A stretch of 64,000 nucleotides of DNA from Sphingomonas cremea. GTDB taxonomy: Bacteria > Pseudomonadota > Alphaproteobacteria > Sphingomonadales > Sphingomonadaceae. Every line of letters begins with the position of its first letter. Positions within the stretch are counted from its first letter, which is position 1. Both the position numbers and the translations under genes were made by a program. Location of the stretch: assembly GCF_021502585.1 (NCBI RefSeq), contig NZ_JAKFGM010000002.1, forward strand, positions 620,501-684,500, given 5' to 3'. Below are positions 60,122 to 64,000 of this stretch, in pieces. The notes beneath the pieces were generated by a model. The model saw nothing but the letters and a program-made list of their open reading frames with translations. It searched no databases and was not told the origin of the DNA.

Positions 60122-60349
60122 TAACGCAAGTCGGAATAACGGTTCGTCGTAGTGTGCCCGCACTTCACCCTAAGACGGGGAACCGAAGGTTGAATTGATT
60201 AACCACTCCGGGTCAGTGTCACCATTCCGTCAGGCGAGGGCAATCGCTTGATGGAATAGCGGGGCTGGGGAGCTCCATAACCGATGAACTACTGCACCGG
60301 GCACGACTGCTGTGCCTGGCGCCAGTGACTTGAGGAGTTGGGCGGAGCC

Positions 60350-61294
60350 ATGACCCAAGCGGCAATCGCGACGACCAGGATTTTCCAAACGCGGGACCTG
60401 TTCGTCCACGACGGCAGTCATCTTCGCCGACTGCGCCTTTCGGCGCCGGTGCAAATGGCGATGTTTGTGACGATGCTGCTGTTGCTTTGCTGGTCCGCTT
60501 ACTCCGCATTCCGTCTGATTGTTGCTCCTGCTTCCCTGACGGCCGCTCCGGCGGCCGTTTCTTCGGATATCGCCCGTCTTGCCGCCGCCACCGAATTGCG
60601 CGTCAAGCAAATCGAGCAGCGCCAGCAGGTCCTTGCCGCGATCATCGCCGGACAGAAGGTCGATCCGGAAGCGATCGCCAAGCTTGGCTACGTCCTCCCC
60701 AAGGGTGGTAAGCTGGCTCAGGGCGGTCCGTTCGATTCCGCTACGCAGGCGGACCCGACGTTCAAATCACTGTTCACGAGCTGGAAGAAGCTCGACAACC
60801 TTGCCGACGGCGCCATCGCCGTCCCCTCCGACAAGCCGGTCAAGACCGCCGAATTCACTTCGGGCTATGGCGTCCGTTCCGATCCATTCAACGGCGGCGC
60901 GGCTCGGCATATGGGCATCGACCTTGCCGGGCCGACGGGAACCGCAATCTATGCCACCGCCGACGGCACCGTCAGCGAAGCCGGCTGGAACAACGGCGGT
61001 TATGGCAACCTCGTCAAGATCGACCACGGCCGCGGCATCGAAACTCGCTACGGCCACCTTTCGGCCATCCTGGTGCGCCCCGGCCAGCATGTTACCCGCG
61101 GCCAGCAAATTGCGCGCATGGGTTCGACGGGCCGTTCGACCGGCAGCCACCTCCACTATGAGGTCCGGATCGACAGCCGCGCGGTTAATCCAATCCCGTT
61201 CATGAAGTCGAACGACTATCTGCTGGCGATGCAGAAGAATGGCGCCGGCACCCATTCGATGGACGCAGTCGCGCTGGGCGGCCCCAAGCGCTAA
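60350..61294 (+). CDS. M23 family metallopeptidase
   Basis: A 314-residue protein. One membrane helix at about residues 35-58 (MAMFVTMLLLLCWSAYSAF) anchors it with the enzyme outside. A short coiled region (LAAATELRVKQIEQRQQVLA) follows. The LytM/peptidase M23 domain has zinc ligands in RHMGIDLAG (HxxxD) and the final HLHYEVRI (HxH). Such enzymes cut peptidoglycan cross-bridges or activate other hydrolases. ATG at 60350; ribosome binding site unclear. Confidence 0.92.
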   Translation: MTQAAIATTRIFQTRDLFVHDGSHLRRLRLSAPVQMAMFVTMLLLLCWSAYSAFRLIVAPASLTAAPAAVSSDIARLAAATELRVKQIEQRQQVLAAIIAGQKVDPEAIAKLGYVLPKGGKLAQGGPFDSATQADPTFKSLFTSWKKLDNLADGAIAVPSDKPVKTAEFTSGYGVRSDPFNGGAARHMGIDLAGPTGTAIYATADGTVSEAGWNNGGYGNLVKIDHGRGIETRYGHLSAILVRPGQHVTRGQQIARMGSTGRSTGSHLHYEVRIDSRAVNPIPFMKSNDYLLAMQKNGAGTHSMDAVALGGPKR

Positions 61295-61331
61295 GCTTGC
61301 CGCCATCCCTTCGCGTCCCTATCTCGCGGAC

Positions 61332-61655
61332 GTGACCGCAGTGACCCTCTCCCCCAGCGCCGCCAAGCGCGTAGCCTTCATCGCCGGCAAGCAAGGCAAG
61401 CCCGCCGTGCTTCGCCTCTCTGTCGACGGCGGCGGCTGCGCAGGATTCTCCTACCGATTTTCGCTTGGAGAGCCCGAAGAAGGCGATGTGGTCGCAAGTA
61501 CCGATGGAGTCAGCCTGGTGGTCGACCCGGTCAGCCTTGAGCTGCTCGAAGGGTCGGAAGTGGACTATGTCGAGGAGCTGGGCGGAGCGTCGTTCAAGGT
61601 AACCAACCCAAATGCCGCGTCGGGTTGCGGCTGCGGGTCCAGCTTTTCCGTTTGA
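61332..61655 (+). CDS. erpA: A-type iron-sulfur cluster insertion protein (ErpA-like)
   Basis: A 107-residue A-type carrier. The three cluster-binding cysteines are present: GGGCAGFSYRF and the C-terminal GCGCGSSFSV. These proteins deliver Fe-S clusters to target enzymes. Start is GTG at 61332; a second GTG at 61341 is in frame, and the ribosome binding site is weak. It lies 37 bp after the M23 gene, same strand, perhaps with read-through. ErpA rather than IscA is chosen because no isc or suf genes are near. Confidence 0.88.
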   Translation: MTAVTLSPSAAKRVAFIAGKQGKPAVLRLSVDGGGCAGFSYRFSLGEPEEGDVVASTDGVSLVVDPVSLELLEGSEVDYVEELGGASFKVTNPNAASGCGCGSSFSV

Positions 61656-61685
61656 TTGAGGATTGAGCCCCGCTAGGGAAGCGGA

Positions 61686-62459
61686 GTGAAACTCGTCACC
61701 TTCAACATCAACGGGATCCGCGCGCGAATGCCGCGCCTGCTCGAATATCTCGAGCGGGAAGCGCCCGACGTCGCCTGCCTCCAGGAACTGAAATGCGCCG
61801 ACGACTCACTGCCGATCGGCGAGATCGAGGCGGCGGGCTACAACGCCGTCTGGCATGGCCAGAAGGGCTTCAACGGCGTCGCAATCCTATCCAAGGGCGA
61901 AGCGCCAGTCCTCCGCCAGGTCGGCCTTCCGGGCGACCCCGACGACAGCCACAGCCGCTATATCGAGGCCGAAGCGAAGGGCATGATCATCGCATCGATT
62001 TACCTGCCCAACGGCAATCCAATCGGCACCGAGAAGTTCGATTACAAACTCCGCTGGATGGACCGGCTTCGCGAGCGTGCGGCAGCCATCCTGGCCGAAG
62101 AGCAGCCGGCGGTGCTGGCCGGCGATTTCAACGTCATTCCCGAGGATCGCGATACGTTTTCCCGCCGGGCGATGGCCGATGATGCCCTGTTTCAGCCGGA
62201 GAGCCAGGCCGCGTTCCGAAGAATCGTAAACCAGGGTTGGACAGACGCGCTGCGGGCGCTCCATCCGAACGAGGAACGGCTCTACACCTTCTGGGATTAT
62301 ACCGCAGGCGCCTGGCCGCGTGACGCAGGGTTTAGAATCGACCACCTGCTCTGCTCCCCACAAGCTGCGGACCGGCTGCTGGGTGCGGAGGTTCACAAAT
62401 CGGCGCGCGGCGAGGAGAAGGCCTCCGATCACGCACCGGTTGCGATCGAACTAGCCTAG
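61686..62459 (+). CDS. xth: Exodeoxyribonuclease III
   Basis: A 257-residue AP endonuclease/exonuclease. The motifs are FNINGIRAR, LQELKC (metal glutamate), IASIYLPNG, VLAGDFNVIPEDRD, and SDHAPVAIEL with the catalytic histidine. It cuts DNA at abasic sites and removes 3' blocking groups in base-excision repair. Start is GTG at 61686, with GGGAAGCGGA before it. Its stop overlaps the convergent isochorismatase-like gene. Confidence 0.95.
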   Translation: MKLVTFNINGIRARMPRLLEYLEREAPDVACLQELKCADDSLPIGEIEAAGYNAVWHGQKGFNGVAILSKGEAPVLRQVGLPGDPDDSHSRYIEAEAKGMIIASIYLPNGNPIGTEKFDYKLRWMDRLRERAAAILAEEQPAVLAGDFNVIPEDRDTFSRRAMADDALFQPESQAAFRRIVNQGWTDALRALHPNEERLYTFWDYTAGAWPRDAGFRIDHLLCSPQAADRLLGAEVHKSARGEEKASDHAPVAIELA

Positions 62460-63013
62460 GCCCTTATCAATTCCGCGGTTGTGACGACCCGGCAGAATTC
62501 GAAGCCGAGGGTTGCGACATGGGCGGCATGGATCGCCTCGGCCGAGATCGTCCCGCCCATGCCGTCAGGCAGTTCGAAGCAATCGCACGCGTCGGCAGCC
62601 AGCATCATGTCCCAACCCATATTGGCGCCGGTGCGGATCGTGGTCGAAACGCACATGTCGGTTGAAATGCCGAAGGCAATCACATGGCGAGCACCCAGCC
62701 GCCTGAGCCTCAGGTCAAGGTCGGTTCCGATGAACGCGCTGTTGACGCTCTTGCTGACCATGGGCTCGCCGGCCAAAGGCTCGAAACCCGGCCGGAACCG
62801 ATTGCCCGCAGAGCCGGGGGCAAGCGATGATCCTTTGGTCACCGAGTCATGCCGTACGTGAATGATGGGCCGGCCCGTCTCCCGCCAGCGTCGGATCAGC
62901 GCCAGCCCATTGCCATCGACCGCTTTATTCCAGCGCCGTGGCCAGGCCTCGCCATCGAACGCCTGCTGCATGTCGATCGGCAATAAAACGGCACGTTCAT
63001 AATCGACTGTCAT
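62456..63013 (-). CDS. Isochorismatase family cysteine hydrolase
   Basis: A 185-residue hydrolase. The catalytic triad fits D in LLPIDMQQAFD, K in the KSVNSAFIGTDLDLRL region and C in FGISTDMCVSTTIRTG. The family includes nicotinamidases, N-carbamoylsarcosine amidases and isochorismatases; the specific substrate is unknown. ATG at 63013 opens MTVDYERAVLL. Divergent from an Lrp/AsnC regulator with an inverted repeat in the gap, which may control it. Confidence 0.9.
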   Translation of the reverse strand: MTVDYERAVLLPIDMQQAFDGEAWPRRWNKAVDGNGLALIRRWRETGRPIIHVRHDSVTKGSSLAPGSAGNRFRPGFEPLAGEPMVSKSVNSAFIGTDLDLRLRRLGARHVIAFGISTDMCVSTTIRTGANMGWDMMLAADACDCFELPDGMGGTISAEAIHAAHVATLGFEFCRVVTTAELIRA

Positions 63014-63076
63014 CTCACGGTCTCCAAAGTTCGAGCCGGATATGCCTATTTCCTCCGCCGGTTTCATTGGGCATCA

Positions 63077-63093
63077 TGCCGGAATTGCCGGCA
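63077..63093. promoter_or_regulatory. Inverted repeat TGCCGG-AATTG-CCGGCA
   Basis: A perfect 6-bp-arm inverted repeat with a 5-bp centre, 2 bp before the Lrp/AsnC start codon and 64 bp from the divergent hydrolase start. A possible autoregulatory site. Confidence 0.45.
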
Positions 63094-63095
63094 GA

Positions 63096-63533
63096 ATGAC
63101 GGAATTGGCATTGGACGATCGCGACCGGTTGCTGGTGGACCTTCTGCGGCGCGATGCGCGCCGCCCCATTGTCGCGCTCGCCAAAGATCTCAATCTGTCG
63201 CGCAGCGCCACCCAGGATCGCCTGGCCAAGCTGCAGGCTTCCGGAATCATCGGCGGCTTTACAATCCGTGAGGGCAATGCGGTCGGTGCGCGCCAATCCG
63301 CCTATCTGATGGTGAGCTTCGAACCCGGTTATCATTGCGCCCAGGTCGTCCCGAAGCTTCAACGAATTAGCTCAATCGGATTAATCCATTCGGTCACCGG
63401 ACCGATCGACCTGGTGATCAGGATCGACGCTGCGGACGTTGCCGGCATCGAAGCGAGCCGATCGGCAGTTGCCGCAATCCCAGGCGTCGCCTCGGTCTCG
63501 ACGTCGGTCGTGCTCGACCGGCATCTCGATTGA
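63096..63533 (+). CDS. Lrp/AsnC family transcriptional regulator
   Basis: A 145-residue regulator. The N-terminal winged helix reads LDDRDRLLVDLLRRDARRPI and LAKDLNLSRSATQDRLAKLQ; the C-terminal RAM domain has VTGPIDLVIRIDAADVAGIE. Lrp-type regulators sense amino acids. ATG at 63096; an in-frame ATG 54 nt upstream would place the inverted repeat within the gene, so the shorter start is preferred. Divergent from the isochorismatase-like hydrolase gene. Confidence 0.92.
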   Translation: MTELALDDRDRLLVDLLRRDARRPIVALAKDLNLSRSATQDRLAKLQASGIIGGFTIREGNAVGARQSAYLMVSFEPGYHCAQVVPKLQRISSIGLIHSVTGPIDLVIRIDAADVAGIEASRSAVAAIPGVASVSTSVVLDRHLD

Positions 63534-63540
63534 ATCCGGC

Positions 63541-64000
63541 CTAAAGCGCTTTCTCGTAAATCCGGTAGGTGTGGTTGATCCCGGCACCCGGCAATTGGGC
63601 GATCGACATCATTCCCTGGTTGTCCTCGAGCACCCAGCCGAACTCGCCGACATTGATGCCATATTTGTCGACGCAGACGCGGCGGGTGAATTCGATCAGC
63701 ATGAAGGCCAGTTGGCTGGCCATTCGTCCGCCCTGGAGCGACTTGCGGACACCCATCAGTGGAACGCGCACCCGGCGGGTCGTTACGTTGTGGAGGCGCC
63801 ACAGCAGTTTCGCCCAGCCAAACGGGAACAGCTTGCCGTCGAGGTCGCGGATCATCTCGTTGAGGTCGGGAATGGTGATCATGAAAGCAACCGGCTCACC
63901 GTCGACCTCGGCGATCTTGACCAGGTCCTCGACGATGATCGGTTTCAACTTCTTGCCTGCATAGGCGATTTCGGCATCGGTCAGCGGGACGAAGCCCCAA
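63541..64000 (-). CDS. C-terminal part of a conserved protein (YghO/GNAT-like), partial
   Basis: The 3' end of a gene entering from the right edge; about 152 residues are visible, starting in frame at WGFVPLTDAEIAYAGKKLKP. The segment VDGEPVAFMITIPDLNEMIR and FEFTRRVC-type sequences (here MLIEFTRRVCVDKYGINVGE) match a family of about 380 residues related to GNAT acetyltransferases (YghO). I identify the family from memory and the start is outside the window, so no substrate is claimed. Confidence 0.65.
   Translation of the reverse strand, partial: WGFVPLTDAEIAYAGKKLKPIIVEDLVKIAEVDGEPVAFMITIPDLNEMIRDLDGKLFPFGWAKLLWRLHNVTTRRVRVPLMGVRKSLQGGRMASQLAFMLIEFTRRVCVDKYGINVGEFGWVLEDNQGMMSIAQLPGAGINHTYRIYEKAL

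Larger units (their letters stand above)
59962..60349. other. Divergent intergenic region serC / M23 peptidase
   Basis: A 388-bp gap with no gene. It holds the candidate serC leader RNA (59971-60017), a GAATC site (60075-60079, GANTC methylation motif), the palindrome GGTTAA-ATTC-TTAACC (60106-60121) and another TTAACC (60199-60204). These suggest regulated promoters for both sides. Confidence 0.6.

Overview
The window is a GC-rich chromosomal segment from an alphaproteobacterium, most likely a sphingomonad (Sphingomonadales). The evidence is indirect but consistent: a SciP-type DUF1153 regulator, an ATP12-family chaperone, class I PHA synthase with a phasin, a DUF4893 lipoprotein, and a serC-serA operon with a structured leader. 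No rRNA, phage, integrase, IS transposase or CRISPR array is visible. One tRNA (Glu, TTC) is present.

Layout. 1-5 kb: a short-chain dehydrogenase and a crotonase run leftward; a rightward operon with overlapping genes handles glutathione-dependent formaldehyde oxidation (class III alcohol dehydrogenase, cupin, VOC protein, S-formylglutathione hydrolase) and ends with an MgtC/DUF4010 membrane protein. 5-10 kb: tRNA-Glu, recJ, two PH-domain membrane proteins and glpX, all leftward. 10-17 kb: a long arylsulfatase with a clear terminator, a small unknown protein, DUF2721, a lipoprotein L,D-transpeptidase, a TetR gene divergent from a metallo-beta-lactamase-fold protein, and a LysR gene divergent from a LysE exporter and an alpha/beta hydrolase. 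18-24 kb: alaC-like aminotransferase, TRIC channel, phaC, GNAT, rarD. 23.5-28 kb: eight tightly packed, mostly overlapping rightward genes (DUF4893 lipoprotein to ATP12 chaperone), then gmk. 28.7-33 kb: phasin, clpS, murA, GNAT, DUF445. 33-41 kb: RND efflux pair, two GlsB-type membrane proteins, SIMPL protein, sciP, mnmA.

41-48 kb is the accessory part. It holds small exported proteins of unknown function, a Tat-exported sulfatase divergent from a TetR regulator with an elaborate 31-bp dyad between them, a YciI protein, and most copies of a 30-nt hairpin repeat. I count 13 copies from 41.1 to 55.8 kb, all in the same orientation and nearly all in gene-free DNA, often within a few bases of stop codons. 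48-56 kb returns to housekeeping: phzF-CDF-pdxH overlapping operon, dnaJ-like, BrkB, fabI, acylphosphatase, purA, and a secreted alpha/beta hydrolase with a cysteine-rich N-terminus. Around 56 kb there is the 5' stub of an MFS transporter gene followed by an unknown membrane-anchored protein. 57-64 kb: serA, serC with a candidate leader RNA, M23 peptidase, A-type Fe-S protein, xth, isochorismatase-like hydrolase, Lrp/AsnC regulator and a truncated gene at the right edge.

I did not find a convincing new multi-gene system. The signals I would follow first are the 30-nt hairpin family, the serC leader with its mutually exclusive stems, the symmetric TetR operator at 44.8 kb, and the lysine/alanine-rich extension on the phasin.
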